Shown one piece after another: positions 42,457 to 50,834 of a stretch of DNA of 64,000 nt; positions within the stretch are counted from its first letter, which is position 1, and the number at the start of each line of letters is the position of its first letter. Source of the stretch: Streptomyces hawaiiensis (lineage in GTDB: Bacteria; Actinomycetota; Actinomycetes; Streptomycetales; Streptomycetaceae); contig NZ_CP021978.1 of assembly GCF_004803895.1 (NCBI RefSeq), forward strand, positions 5,518,001 through 5,582,000, given 5' to 3'. The notes under the pieces were generated by a model. That model was given only the letters and a program-made list of their open reading frames with translations. It did not search any database and had not been told where the DNA came from. The position numbers were made by a program, and so were the translations under genes.

Positions 42457-43383
42457 ATGAGAAAACCTCTCGCCGCCGCGTTCTGCGCCCTGGCGATAGC
42501 CGGGGCCGGCGCGGCCCCCGCGACCGCTGCCGATGCCGCCCCCACGGGCCTCGGCAAGGCCGCGGACACGGGCAAGGTCACGTCCGCCGTCTCGGGCGTG
42601 GTCAACTCCGTGGAGCAGACGCTGTCCGGGCTCGGCGGCCCGAAGGCCAAGGCCGTGAACTTCGCCGGCACCGTCGCGCTCAGCAACTGCTCGGGCTCCG
42701 TCGTCCGCATGCCGGACTCAGAGGACAACGACCCGGCGCTCGTGATGACCAACGGCCACTGCCTGGAGTCCGGGTTCCCCGGCCCCGGCCAGGTCCTCGT
42801 CGACAAGGCCTCCAGTCGCACCTTCACTCTGCTCAACGCCTCCGGCTCGCGCGTCGCCACCCTGCGCGCCGCCAAGCTCGCCTACGGCACGATGACCGAC
42901 ACGGACGTCGCGCTGTACCAGCTCACCACCACCTACGGGCAGATCAAGAGCTCGTACAACATCAACGCGCTGACGCTGAACGACAAGCACCCGGTCGCCG
43001 GCAGCGCCATCAGCATCCCCTCCGGCTACTGGAAGCGGATCTACAGCTGCTCCATCGACGGGTTCGTGCCCACTCTGAAGGAGGGCGACTGGACCTGGAA
43101 GGACTCGGTCCGCTACACCTCCGCCTGCAACACCATCGGCGGCACGTCCGGTTCGCCCGTCGTCGACCAGGCCACCAACAAGGTCGTCGCCGTCAACAAC
43201 ACCGGCAACGAGGACGGTGAGCGCTGCACGGTGAACAACCCGTGCGAGGTCGACGCGAACGGCACCGTGACCGTCCGCAAGGGCATCAACTACGCCCAGG
43301 AGACCTACGGGATCCCGGCCTGCTTCGGGATCGACAACAAGCTCGACCTGAGCGCGAGCGGCTGCACCCTGCCCAAGCCGTAA
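42457..43383 (+). CDS. Secreted trypsin/V8-like serine protease
   Basis: 308 residues. A Sec signal (1-24, APATA/AD) and a short pro-region are followed by a chymotrypsin-fold domain. The catalytic residues are visible: His101 (MTNGHCL), Asp150 (TDTDVALY) and Ser231 (GGTSGSPVV). Cys pairs surround them. The RBS GAGGGG is close to ATG 42457. A stem-loop is present in the leader. The frame remains open upstream to 42313, but those codons precede the signal peptide and are not likely used. Confidence 0.9.
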   Translation: MRKPLAAAFCALAIAGAGAAPATAADAAPTGLGKAADTGKVTSAVSGVVNSVEQTLSGLGGPKAKAVNFAGTVALSNCSGSVVRMPDSEDNDPALVMTNGHCLESGFPGPGQVLVDKASSRTFTLLNASGSRVATLRAAKLAYGTMTDTDVALYQLTTTYGQIKSSYNINALTLNDKHPVAGSAISIPSGYWKRIYSCSIDGFVPTLKEGDWTWKDSVRYTSACNTIGGTSGSPVVDQATNKVVAVNNTGNEDGERCTVNNPCEVDANGTVTVRKGINYAQETYGIPACFGIDNKLDLSASGCTLPKP

Positions 43384-43404
43384 GGCAGGGTGCCGGCCGG
43401 GCGG

Positions 43405-45018
43405 TCACGCGGGAGGAGTCCTGCGGACCGCCCGGCCCGCCAGCACGTCCGTGCGCCGGCCGTCCTCGATCACGAACCGGCCGTCGACCAGGACGTACGG
43501 AATGCCCGTCGGCAGCGTGCGCGGCTCCGCGAACGTGGAGCCCGCCGCGACCGTCGCCGGGTCGAAGAGCACCAAGTCGGCCACATAGCCCTCACGGACC
43601 AGGCCCCGGTCCGGCAGGCGGAGCCGCGCCGCCGGGCGGGACGTGAGGTGCGCGACGCACTCCTCCAGCGACAGCACCCCCAACTCCCTGACGTAGTGCC
43701 CGAGGTAGTGCGGGAAGGTGCCGTAAGCGCGCGGATGCGGCTTCGCGCCCTGGAGGATGCCGTCCGAGCCGCCGGTGTGCACCCGGTGGCGCATGATCGC
43801 CCGGACGTTCTCCTCGTGGCCGACGTGCTGGAGGATCGTCGGGGCCAGCCGGTCGGCCAGCAGCAGTCCGCGCGCGGTCACCCAGGGTTCCTCGCCCCGG
43901 ACGGCCGCCGACTCCTCGATCGTCCGGCCGACGTAGTCGGCCAGGGCCGGGTCGTTCACACCGGAGATCTCGATGGTGTCCCACTCGACCGGCACGCCGT
44001 GGCAGCCGTCGGACCCGGTGACCTCCAGGTGGTGGCGGATGCGTTCCGCCGTCCCCTCGTCCGCCAGCCGCCTGAGGGTCTCCCCCGGGCCCCCCTCGCT
44101 CGCCCAGCTCGGCAGCACGGCCGCCAGCGTCGTACAGCCCGGTGTGTACGGGTAGGTGTCGAGGCTGATATCGGATCCGGCCGCGAGCGCCTCGTCCAGC
44201 AGGGACAGCAGCTCGGGCGCCCGGCCCTTGTTCACGCCGAAGTTCATGGTGGCGTGCGCGAGATGGAGGGAGCAGCCCGCCTCCCGGGTCAGGGCGACCA
44301 TCTCCTCGTACGCCTGAAGGGCCCCGGCCCCGTAGGAGCGGTGGTGCGGGCAGTAGTAGCCGCCGTACGACGCCACCACCCGGCACAGCTCCGTCAGTTC
44401 GGCGTCCTGCGCGTACATGCCGGGCGTGTACGTCAGCCCCGACGACATGCCGACGGCGCCCTGCTCCAGGCCCTCGGCGACCAGCCGGCGCATCCGGTCC
44501 AGCTCGCCGGGCGTGGCCTCGCGGTCCTCCCAGCCGACGGCGAGCGCCCGGACCGTGCCCTGCGGGACGAGGTAGGCCGCGTTCACGGCGATCCCGCGGT
44601 CAAGGCGGTCCAGGTACTCACCGACCGTGCGCCAGTCGAAGTCGATGTCGTCACCCGGGCCGTTCCACCCGGCGATCGCCCGCCGCACCTCGCCGAGCGT
44701 GCGGTCGTCGACCGGCGCGTACGACAGGCCGTCCTGGCCGATGACCTCCAGGGTGACGCCCTGCGCGGCCTTGGCGCTGTGGTCCGGGTCGCGCAGCAGC
44801 GCCAGGTCGCTGTGGGCGTGCATGTCGACGAAACCGGGGGAGAGGACGAGCCCCTCGGCGTCCAGTTCCCGGCGGGCCTTCGGCCGCTGGCAGCCGGCCG
44901 CGGCGGCCTCCTTGACGATTCCGACGATCCGGCCGCCGTCGACCACGACATCGGCCCGGTAGGCGTCCGAGCCGGAGCCGTCGACGACGTCGGCGTCCCG
45001 GATGACGAGCTCTTCCAT
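43405..45018 (-). CDS. N-acyl-D-amino-acid deacylase (D-aminoacylase)
   Basis: 537 residues of the amidohydrolase superfamily. It removes the acyl group from N-acyl-D-amino acids. Metal-site motifs are VDMHAHSD (64-71), a Cys/His-rich middle (YYCPHHRSYG, SLHLAHATMN) and the downstream HTGGSDG, as in D-aminoacylases; related members act on dihydroorotate-like rings. It begins 13 bases after the stop of the deaminase gene on the same strand. The pair makes sense: deacylation, then deamination of the freed D-amino acid. Confidence 0.9.
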   Translation of the reverse strand: MEELVIRDADVVDGSGSDAYRADVVVDGGRIVGIVKEAAAAGCQRPKARRELDAEGLVLSPGFVDMHAHSDLALLRDPDHSAKAAQGVTLEVIGQDGLSYAPVDDRTLGEVRRAIAGWNGPGDDIDFDWRTVGEYLDRLDRGIAVNAAYLVPQGTVRALAVGWEDREATPGELDRMRRLVAEGLEQGAVGMSSGLTYTPGMYAQDAELTELCRVVASYGGYYCPHHRSYGAGALQAYEEMVALTREAGCSLHLAHATMNFGVNKGRAPELLSLLDEALAAGSDISLDTYPYTPGCTTLAAVLPSWASEGGPGETLRRLADEGTAERIRHHLEVTGSDGCHGVPVEWDTIEISGVNDPALADYVGRTIEESAAVRGEEPWVTARGLLLADRLAPTILQHVGHEENVRAIMRHRVHTGGSDGILQGAKPHPRAYGTFPHYLGHYVRELGVLSLEECVAHLTSRPAARLRLPDRGLVREGYVADLVLFDPATVAAGSTFAEPRTLPTGIPYVLVDGRFVIEDGRRTDVLAGRAVRRTPPA

Positions 45019-45031
45019 CGCGCCCGGCCTC

Positions 45032-46315
45032 CTAGAAGAACGTGCGGACGTAGTCGACGACCGTGCCGTCCGCCTCCGCGACGGGGATCAGCTGCCACTT
45101 GTCGAACGAGGTGCACGGGTGGGACAGCCCGAGCCCGACCCAGTCGCCGACCTCCAGATCCGCCTCCGGCGTGGTGGCGAGCCAGGCATGCTGGTCGGAC
45201 AGTGCGGTCACCGAGACGCCGGTGGCCGGGCGCTCGGCGCCGTCCCGGCGGATCATCTGGGCGAAGGGCAGGTCGAGGTCGTAGGCCGCGTCCCGCTTGC
45301 CCGCGTTGACGAAGGCCTGCTCGGCCGAAGGCCGCGACACCACCTGTGTCCACAGCCGGAACGCCGGCTCCAGGGCGCCCTCCTCGGGGACCCGGTTGAA
45401 CGGGGTCAGCTTGCGGTAGTGGCCGTCGTCGTGCGAGACGTACGCGCCCGAGCGCAGCAACTTCAGCACGGGAAGGGAGAGTCCGGGGATCCCGGCGAAG
45501 ACCTCGGCGACCGCGTCGAACCAGGCGCTGCCGCCCGCGCTGACCACGATCTCGTCCAGCCCGGCGAATCGCCCCGCCTTGTCGAAGTCGGCGGCGAGCG
45601 CGACCAGCCGCCGCAGCCATGCCGTCACCCGCTCGGTGTCGGCCTTGGGCACCTCGCCCTCGTAGCCCGCGACACCGACCAGGCGCAGGGTCCGGGTCCC
45701 GGCCACCGCGTCCGCGACCGCCGCGCACTCCGCCTCCGTACGCACTCCGGTCCGGGCGCCCTCCCCGGCGGCGAGTTCGACGACGACGTCCACGGGGCGC
45801 GTGGCGTCGGCGTCCCGCAGCGCGGCGTCCATCAGCTCGACGCCGCGTACGGAGTCGACGTAGCAGACCAGCTCGAAGTCCGGGTCGGCGTCGAGCTCGG
45901 CGGCGATCCAGCGCAGGGCCGCCGCGTCGACCAGTTCGTTCGCGAGGAACACGCGCCGGGTCCCGAAGGCCCGTGCCACCCGTACCTGGTGCGGCACGGC
46001 CAGCGTGATGCCCCATGCCCCGTGCTCGATCTGCCGCTGGAACAGCTGCGGCGCCATGGAGGTCTTGCCGTGCGGCGCGAAGGCCAGGCCGTGCCGGGCC
46101 GCGTAGGTCTCCATCAGCTTCAGGTTGTGCTCCAGGCGCTCGGCGGACAGCGCGAGCACGGGCGTGGCGAAGCCGCCGGTGAACAGGTTGCGGCGCTGCC
46201 CGGCCAGCTCGGCGACGGTCAGTCCGTCGGCATCCGGCGGGAGGCCCTTGAAGCGGTGATCGACGCGCTCGGCGGCGAGCCGCGCGAGGGACTCGGCTGC
46301 GGTGTCGGCTGACAT
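45032..46315 (-). CDS. DSD1-type D-amino acid (D-serine/D-threonine) dehydratase
   Basis: 427 residues. An alanine-racemase-like N-terminal barrel carries the PLP lysine in HGKTSMAP (Lys84). The C-terminal beta domain is that of D-serine dehydratase / D-threonine aldolase types, with the zinc-binding type motif LSDQHAWL and SHPCTSFDKW. It would convert D-serine to pyruvate and ammonia, passing through 2-aminoacrylate. RBS AGGAGG, start ATG 46315. It is divergent from the kinase-IclR-RidA operon, with dyads between. Confidence 0.87.
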   Translation of the reverse strand: MSADTAAESLARLAAERVDHRFKGLPPDADGLTVAELAGQRRNLFTGGFATPVLALSAERLEHNLKLMETYAARHGLAFAPHGKTSMAPQLFQRQIEHGAWGITLAVPHQVRVARAFGTRRVFLANELVDAAALRWIAAELDADPDFELVCYVDSVRGVELMDAALRDADATRPVDVVVELAAGEGARTGVRTEAECAAVADAVAGTRTLRLVGVAGYEGEVPKADTERVTAWLRRLVALAADFDKAGRFAGLDEIVVSAGGSAWFDAVAEVFAGIPGLSLPVLKLLRSGAYVSHDDGHYRKLTPFNRVPEEGALEPAFRLWTQVVSRPSAEQAFVNAGKRDAAYDLDLPFAQMIRRDGAERPATGVSVTALSDQHAWLATTPEADLEVGDWVGLGLSHPCTSFDKWQLIPVAEADGTVVDYVRTFF

Positions 46316-46335
46316 GGACCCTCCTGATCTGCGGT

Positions 46336-46374
46336 GTTGCAATCTCTGCAACCTTCATTGCGTATGGCGCTGAA
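46336..46374. promoter_or_regulatory. Two dyads in the divergent D-amino acid promoter
   Basis: GTTGCA-ATCTC-TGCAAC (46336-46352) is a perfect 6-bp dyad. TTCAxxGC-N5-GCxxTGAA (46354-46374) follows after one base. Both lie between the deaminase and kinase genes and are probable sites for the IclR regulator encoded at 47499. Confidence 0.6.
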
Positions 46375-46467
46375 CGCTGTCTAACATCTCGGCCACCGCC
46401 GGTCAATGAAACCGTCACCGGCCGCCCCGCGCCCCGACATCCACGCCCCGACGAGGAGCCGAGCATC

Positions 46468-47502
46468 GTGACCCCCACCGGACCCCGCAACGCCCCCGAC
46501 GTCGTGGACGTCGTCGCGCTCGGCGAGTCCATGGTCACGTTCCTGCCCTCCCGGCCGGGGCGCCTCGCCGACGTGCCGTCCTTCGAGCGGGGGATCGGCG
46601 GGGCGGAGTCGAACGTGGCGTGTGTGCTGGCCGCGGCCGGACACTCCGCGCGGTGGGTCAGCCGGGTGGGGGCCGACCCGTTCGGTGACCACCTGGTCGA
46701 GGCGATCGGCGACTACGGGGTCGACGTGGCGCACGTCCGGCGCGACCCCGGCCGCCCCACCGGCATCTACTTCCGCACCGCCGGGGACCGGGCCGGCGAC
46801 GCCCACGAGGTGGCGTACTACCGGGCCGGTTCCGCGGCCTCCGCGATGACCGTGACGGATCCGGACCCGGCAGCCGTGCGCGCCGGGCGCGTGCTGCACC
46901 TCTCCGGGATCACCGCCGCGCTCTCCGGGACCTGCCTGGACCTGATGCGCGAGCTGACCGTCCGCCGCCCCGGCCGCCCCCTGATCTCCTTCGACGTCAA
47001 CCACCGGCCCGGCCTGTGGCGCGACACGACCGCCCCGACGGTGCTGCGCGACCTCGCCCGGGGCGCGGACCTCGTGTTCGTCGGGCAGGACGAGGCATGG
47101 GGGCTGCACAGCGCCGAAGCCGTCCGCGCCGCCCTCCCCGAACCCGAGGTGCTGGTCGTCAAGCAGGGCGGCGCCGGAGCCACCGTCTTCGACAGGCGGG
47201 ACGTCACCTTCGTGCCCGCGCCCCGGGTCGACGTCGTCGCCGCCGTCGGTGCCGGGGACGCCTTCGCCGCCGGGTTCCTCTCCGCCACCCTGCGCGCACT
47301 GCCCGTACGGGAACGGCTGCGGCACGGGCATCTGATGGCCGCCGCCGCGCTCACCGTGCCCGGCGACCTCGCCACAGCGCCCGCGCGGGAGCACGCCGAC
47401 CGGCTCGTCGCCCTGGACGACACGGCATGGGGGAGACTGCGACTCGGCCCGGGCTGGACCGAGCGGACACAGCGGGCCGACGAGGAGGTACGTACGTCAT
47501 GA
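46468..47502 (+). CDS. PfkB family carbohydrate kinase (KDG-kinase-like)
   Basis: 344 residues. The ribokinase fold shows GGAESNVACVLAAAG (about 40-54), a phosphate-binding GGAGATVFD, and the C-terminal signature VAAVGAGDAFAAGFL with catalytic Asp. The LGESM and RPTGIYFRT pattern fits 2-keto-3-deoxygluconate kinases best. What a sugar kinase does in a D-amino acid locus is unclear: it could act on a hydroxylated keto acid or on gluconate-derived KDG if the GntP symporter imports gluconate. GTG 46468; the stop overlaps the IclR ATG. Confidence 0.85.
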   Translation: MTPTGPRNAPDVVDVVALGESMVTFLPSRPGRLADVPSFERGIGGAESNVACVLAAAGHSARWVSRVGADPFGDHLVEAIGDYGVDVAHVRRDPGRPTGIYFRTAGDRAGDAHEVAYYRAGSAASAMTVTDPDPAAVRAGRVLHLSGITAALSGTCLDLMRELTVRRPGRPLISFDVNHRPGLWRDTTAPTVLRDLARGADLVFVGQDEAWGLHSAEAVRAALPEPEVLVVKQGGAGATVFDRRDVTFVPAPRVDVVAAVGAGDAFAAGFLSATLRALPVRERLRHGHLMAAAALTVPGDLATAPAREHADRLVALDDTAWGRLRLGPGWTERTQRADEEVRTS

Positions 47503-48260
47503 GCCAGACCGTCGACCGCGCGCTCAGCATCCTGCCGCTGCTCGCCGAGGGCCCCGCCGACCTGGGGCAGGTCGCCGACCGCCTCGGCGTGCACAAGTCC
47601 ACGGCCCTGCGCCTGCTGCGCACCCTGCACGAGCACGGACTCGTCTACCGCCAGTCCGACCAGCGCTACCGCCTCGGCGCCCGGCTCTTCGCCCTCGCCC
47701 AGGAGGCGATGGAGAACCTCGACGTCCGCGAGATCGCCCACCCCCACCTGGTCCGCCTCAACGAGGACTGCGGGCACACCGTGCACCTCGCCGTGTACGA
47801 GGAGAACGAGGTCCTCTACATCGACAAGGTCGAGAGCCGCTACCCGGTGCGGATGTACTCCCGCATCGGCAAGCCCGTGGCCATCACCGTCGCCGCGGTC
47901 GCCAAGCTCCTGCTCGCCGATCTGCCCGAGCACGAGCGGCGGACGGTCGCGGAGAAGCTCGACTACCCCACGTACACGTCCCGTTCGACACCCCACGCGA
48001 CCGCGTTCCTGCGCGAACTGGACAAGGTGCGCGAACAGGGCTGGGCCACCGACCTCGGCGGCCACGAGGAGTCCATCAACTGCGTCGCGGCGCCCGTCCG
48101 CGGCGCCGACGGCCGGGTCGTCGCCGCGATGTCGGTCTCCGCGCCGAACGTCGTCGTCACCGCCGACGAACTCCTCACCCTCCTGCCGCTGGTGCGCCGT
48201 ACGGCGGACGCCATCAGCGGCGAGTACTCCGGCAGGACACCATTGAAGGGCACCGAATGA
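47499..48260 (+). CDS. IclR family transcriptional regulator
   Basis: 253 residues. The N-terminal winged helix is VADRLGVHKSTALRLLRTLHEHGLV. The C-terminal effector domain runs from about 90 (IAHPHLVRLNEDCGHTVHLAVYEENEVLYIDKVES) and has the family AAPVRGADGRVVAAMSVSAP. It is coupled to the kinase gene by ATGA and to ridA by another ATGA. The likely operator is the dyad pair at 46336-46374, and the likely effector is a D-amino acid or its keto acid. Confidence 0.92.
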   Translation: MSQTVDRALSILPLLAEGPADLGQVADRLGVHKSTALRLLRTLHEHGLVYRQSDQRYRLGARLFALAQEAMENLDVREIAHPHLVRLNEDCGHTVHLAVYEENEVLYIDKVESRYPVRMYSRIGKPVAITVAAVAKLLLADLPEHERRTVAEKLDYPTYTSRSTPHATAFLRELDKVREQGWATDLGGHEESINCVAAPVRGADGRVVAAMSVSAPNVVVTADELLTLLPLVRRTADAISGEYSGRTPLKGTE

Positions 48261-48667
48261 CGGACAAGATCGCACTCACCCCCAAGACCCACACCACCCC
48301 GCCGGCGAAGTTCTCGCACGGGGTGAAGAAGGGCAACATCCTCCAGGTCGCCGGCCAGGTCGGCTTCCTGCCCGCCGAGGAGGGCAAGCCGCCCACGCCC
48401 GCCGGGCCGGCCCTGCGCGAGCAGACCCTCCAGACCCTGGCCAACGTCAAGGCGATCCTGGAGGAGGGCGGCGCCTCCTGGGACGACGTGATGATGATCC
48501 GCGTCTACCTGACGGACGTGGCCCACTTCGCCGAGATGAACGAGATCTACAACGCGTACTTCGAGGAGCAGGGCCTGACCCAGCCGCCCGCCGCGCGCAC
48601 GACCGTCTACGTCGGACTGCCCGCGGGTCTCCTCATCGAGATCGACGCCCTGGCCGTCCTCGGCTGA
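48257..48667 (+). CDS. ridA: RidA (YjgF/YER057c/UK114) enamine/imine deaminase
   Basis: 136 residues. RidA hydrolyses reactive 2-aminoacrylate and related enamines released by PLP dehydratases. The catalytic Arg is in PPAARTTVYVG, and the GQVGFLP and NVKAILEEGG motifs are canonical. Placement with a D-serine dehydratase-type enzyme fits exactly, as it would detoxify that enzyme's intermediate. Start ATG 48257 overlaps the IclR stop. Confidence 0.92.
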   Translation: MTDKIALTPKTHTTPPAKFSHGVKKGNILQVAGQVGFLPAEEGKPPTPAGPALREQTLQTLANVKAILEEGGASWDDVMMIRVYLTDVAHFAEMNEIYNAYFEEQGLTQPPAARTTVYVGLPAGLLIEIDALAVLG

Positions 48668-48693
48668 CCCACCCCATCCTCCCGCCTTTCCGA

Positions 48694-48721
48694 GGCGCGG
48701 CGCCGTTCGATGCGCCGCGCC
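48694..48721 (+). terminator. Hairpin between ridA and the GntP symporter gene
   Basis: GGCGCGGCG (48694-48702) and CGCCGCGCC (48713-48721), perfect 9-bp stem, 10-base loop, no T tract. It may attenuate read-through into the symporter gene. Confidence 0.5.
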
Positions 48722-48771
48722 GCGCTCCCCCCTGCCCAGAAACCGTATGCCTTTACGTAGAGGACCCCCGA

Positions 48772-50250
48772 ATGTCCCCTTCGCTCGCCGCGTCCGCCCC
48801 TGCCGAGACCCCACCCCACACCGGAGGACTGCTCCTCCTCGTCGACGGTACGGCCGGACTCCTGCTCACCGCCGCGCTCGGCATCGTGCTGCTGCTCTTT
48901 CTCATCATCAAGACGAGACTCCAGCCGTTCGTCGCCCTGCTCGCGGTCTCCATAGCCGTCGGCCTCGCCGCCGGGCTGTCGGTCACCGAACTCTTCGGCA
49001 CGGTCCAGAAGTCGGACGCCGTCTCCACCATCGAATCCGGCATGGGCGGCATTCTCGGCCATGTCGCGATCATCATCGGCCTGGGCACCATGCTCGGCGC
49101 GATCCTCGAAGTCAGCGGCGGCGCCGAGGTGCTGGCGAAGCGTCTGCTCGGCCTGTTCGGCGAGCAGCGCGCGCCGCTCGCCATGGGCCTCACGGGCCTG
49201 ATCTTCGGCATCCCGGTCTTCTTCGACGTCGGCATCTTCGTCCTGGCCCCGATCGTCTACGCCGCCGCCAAGCGCTCGGGCAAGTCGATCCTGCTCTACT
49301 GCCTGCCGCTGCTCGCCGGCCTGTCCGTCACGCACGCCTTCCTGCCCCCGCACCCCGGCCCGGTGGCCGCCGCCGGTCTGCTGAACGTCGACCTCGGCTG
49401 GGTCATCCTGATGGGCATCGTCTGCGGCCTGCCGGCCGTGGTGGCCGCGTGGGGCTACTCGGCGTGGGTCGGCCGCCGCATCTTCGTGCCCGTCCCGCAG
49501 GACATGGTCGAAGCGGCGCAGGAGGCCAAGCAGGCCGTCGTCGACGAGCAGCGGGCCGCCGGGGTCCCGCCCAGCGAGCAGCCGGTCTCCCTCGGCACGG
49601 TCCTCGGCATCATCGGCACCCCGCTGGTGCTCATCCTCGCCGCGACGTTCTCCTCGATCGCCCTCGACCCCTCCACGCTCCGCTCGGTGATCGAGTTCTT
49701 CGGCAACCCGTTCGTGGCGCTGACGATCGCCCTGTTCCTCGGGTACTACCTGCTGGGCATCCGCCGCGGCTGGTCCCGCAAGTCCCTGGAGACGGTGTCG
49801 ACCGCGTCCCTCAAGCCGGTCGGCAACATCCTGCTGGTGGTCGGCGCGGGCGGCGTCTTCGGCGCCGTCCTCAAGGCCAGTGGCGTCGCCCAGGCCCTCT
49901 CGGACACGTTCCACGACGTGGGCCTGCCGGTGCTCGTCCTGTCCTACCTGATCTCCGTGGTCCTGCGCGTGGCCCAGGGCTCGGCGACGGTCGCCATCGT
50001 GACGACGGCCGGCATCGTCGCCCCCCTGCTCTCCGAGGGCGACCACTCCCAGGCCTTCGTCGCCCTGGTCATCATGGCCATCTCGGCGGGCTCGATCTTC
50101 GCCTCGCACGTCAACGACGGCGGCTTCTGGATGGTCGCCAAGTACTTCGGCATCAGTGAACGGGACACGCTCAAGACCTGGACGGTGCTGGAGAGCGTGC
50201 TCTCGGTGGCGGGGTTCGTGGTGGCGGCGGTGTTGAGCCTGTTCGTGTAG
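48772..50250 (+). CDS. GntP family symporter (gluconate or D-serine importer)
   Basis: 492 residues with 12-14 predicted helices. Family motifs are GLTGLIFGIPVFFDVGIFVLAP, PLLAGLSVTHAFLPPHPGP and the C-terminal RVAQGSATVAIVTTAGI and SHVNDGGFWMV. The GntP family includes gluconate symporters and the D-serine transporter DsdX. Given the neighbouring D-aminoacylase, deaminase and RidA, D-serine-type import is attractive, while the KDG-kinase-like gene argues for gluconate. RBS AGAGGA before ATG 48772. Confidence 0.92.
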   Translation: MSPSLAASAPAETPPHTGGLLLLVDGTAGLLLTAALGIVLLLFLIIKTRLQPFVALLAVSIAVGLAAGLSVTELFGTVQKSDAVSTIESGMGGILGHVAIIIGLGTMLGAILEVSGGAEVLAKRLLGLFGEQRAPLAMGLTGLIFGIPVFFDVGIFVLAPIVYAAAKRSGKSILLYCLPLLAGLSVTHAFLPPHPGPVAAAGLLNVDLGWVILMGIVCGLPAVVAAWGYSAWVGRRIFVPVPQDMVEAAQEAKQAVVDEQRAAGVPPSEQPVSLGTVLGIIGTPLVLILAATFSSIALDPSTLRSVIEFFGNPFVALTIALFLGYYLLGIRRGWSRKSLETVSTASLKPVGNILLVVGAGGVFGAVLKASGVAQALSDTFHDVGLPVLVLSYLISVVLRVAQGSATVAIVTTAGIVAPLLSEGDHSQAFVALVIMAISAGSIFASHVNDGGFWMVAKYFGISERDTLKTWTVLESVLSVAGFVVAAVLSLFV

Positions 50251-50315
50251 GCGTCTGATAACGAAGTCGGGGTCGACTGTGTGCGGCACAGGTTTGTCGA
50301 CCATACTGCTTCGCT

Positions 50316-50834
50316 GTGGAGCAGCGCATAGGTTCGAGCAGCCAGCCCCTGGAAGGCGCCGGATTCGACCCGGCATTCATCCCCGGGCTCACGTCACCCG
50401 CGTCCGCAGCGAAGGCGGAGGAGGACGGGCCGGAGAAGGAGCCTGAGGTCGCAGACGTCGAGGAGACCGAAGCGGCCGCCGCCGAGTCGGAGAAGGCGGA
50501 GGAGGCGTCCCCTGCCGAGCAGGAGGAGGAGACCGAAACCGACGGCCCCGTCTTCGAGGCGTCCGACCGTCGCGCGAAGATGGTCGCCGATCACAGAGGC
50601 GTGCACATGTCCCTGGACGACCAGGAGTGCGAGTTCCGCTGGGACGAGATCGGCGCGGTCGAGACGGAGACGGCCCGCTTCGGCAAGCGGTACACCGTCA
50701 CCGTCCACACCCCTGACCGGCGCTGGTACCCGATCGAGATCGAGGCACCGGCCAGGAGCCACTTCAAGGAGTGGGACGAACAGCTGGACGCGGTGCTGGA
50801 CGCCTACTTCGAGGAAGAGGAAGACGCCGGCTAA
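50316..50834 (+). CDS. Acidic hypothetical protein with PH-like C-terminal domain
   Basis: 172 residues. The first 78 are highly acidic and disordered (Glu/Ala repeats such as EEASPAEQEEETETDG). The C-terminal 90 form a compact beta-rich domain (RRAKMVADHRGVHMSLDDQE, FRWDEIGAVETETARFGKRY, WYPIEIEAPARSHFKEWDEQ) like small PH-type domains. Starts at GTG 50316. Its TAA stop overlaps the TAG stop of the convergent carboxypeptidase gene. Family not named. Confidence 0.7.
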   Translation: MEQRIGSSSQPLEGAGFDPAFIPGLTSPASAAKAEEDGPEKEPEVADVEETEAAAAESEKAEEASPAEQEEETETDGPVFEASDRRAKMVADHRGVHMSLDDQECEFRWDEIGAVETETARFGKRYTVTVHTPDRRWYPIEIEAPARSHFKEWDEQLDAVLDAYFEEEEDAG

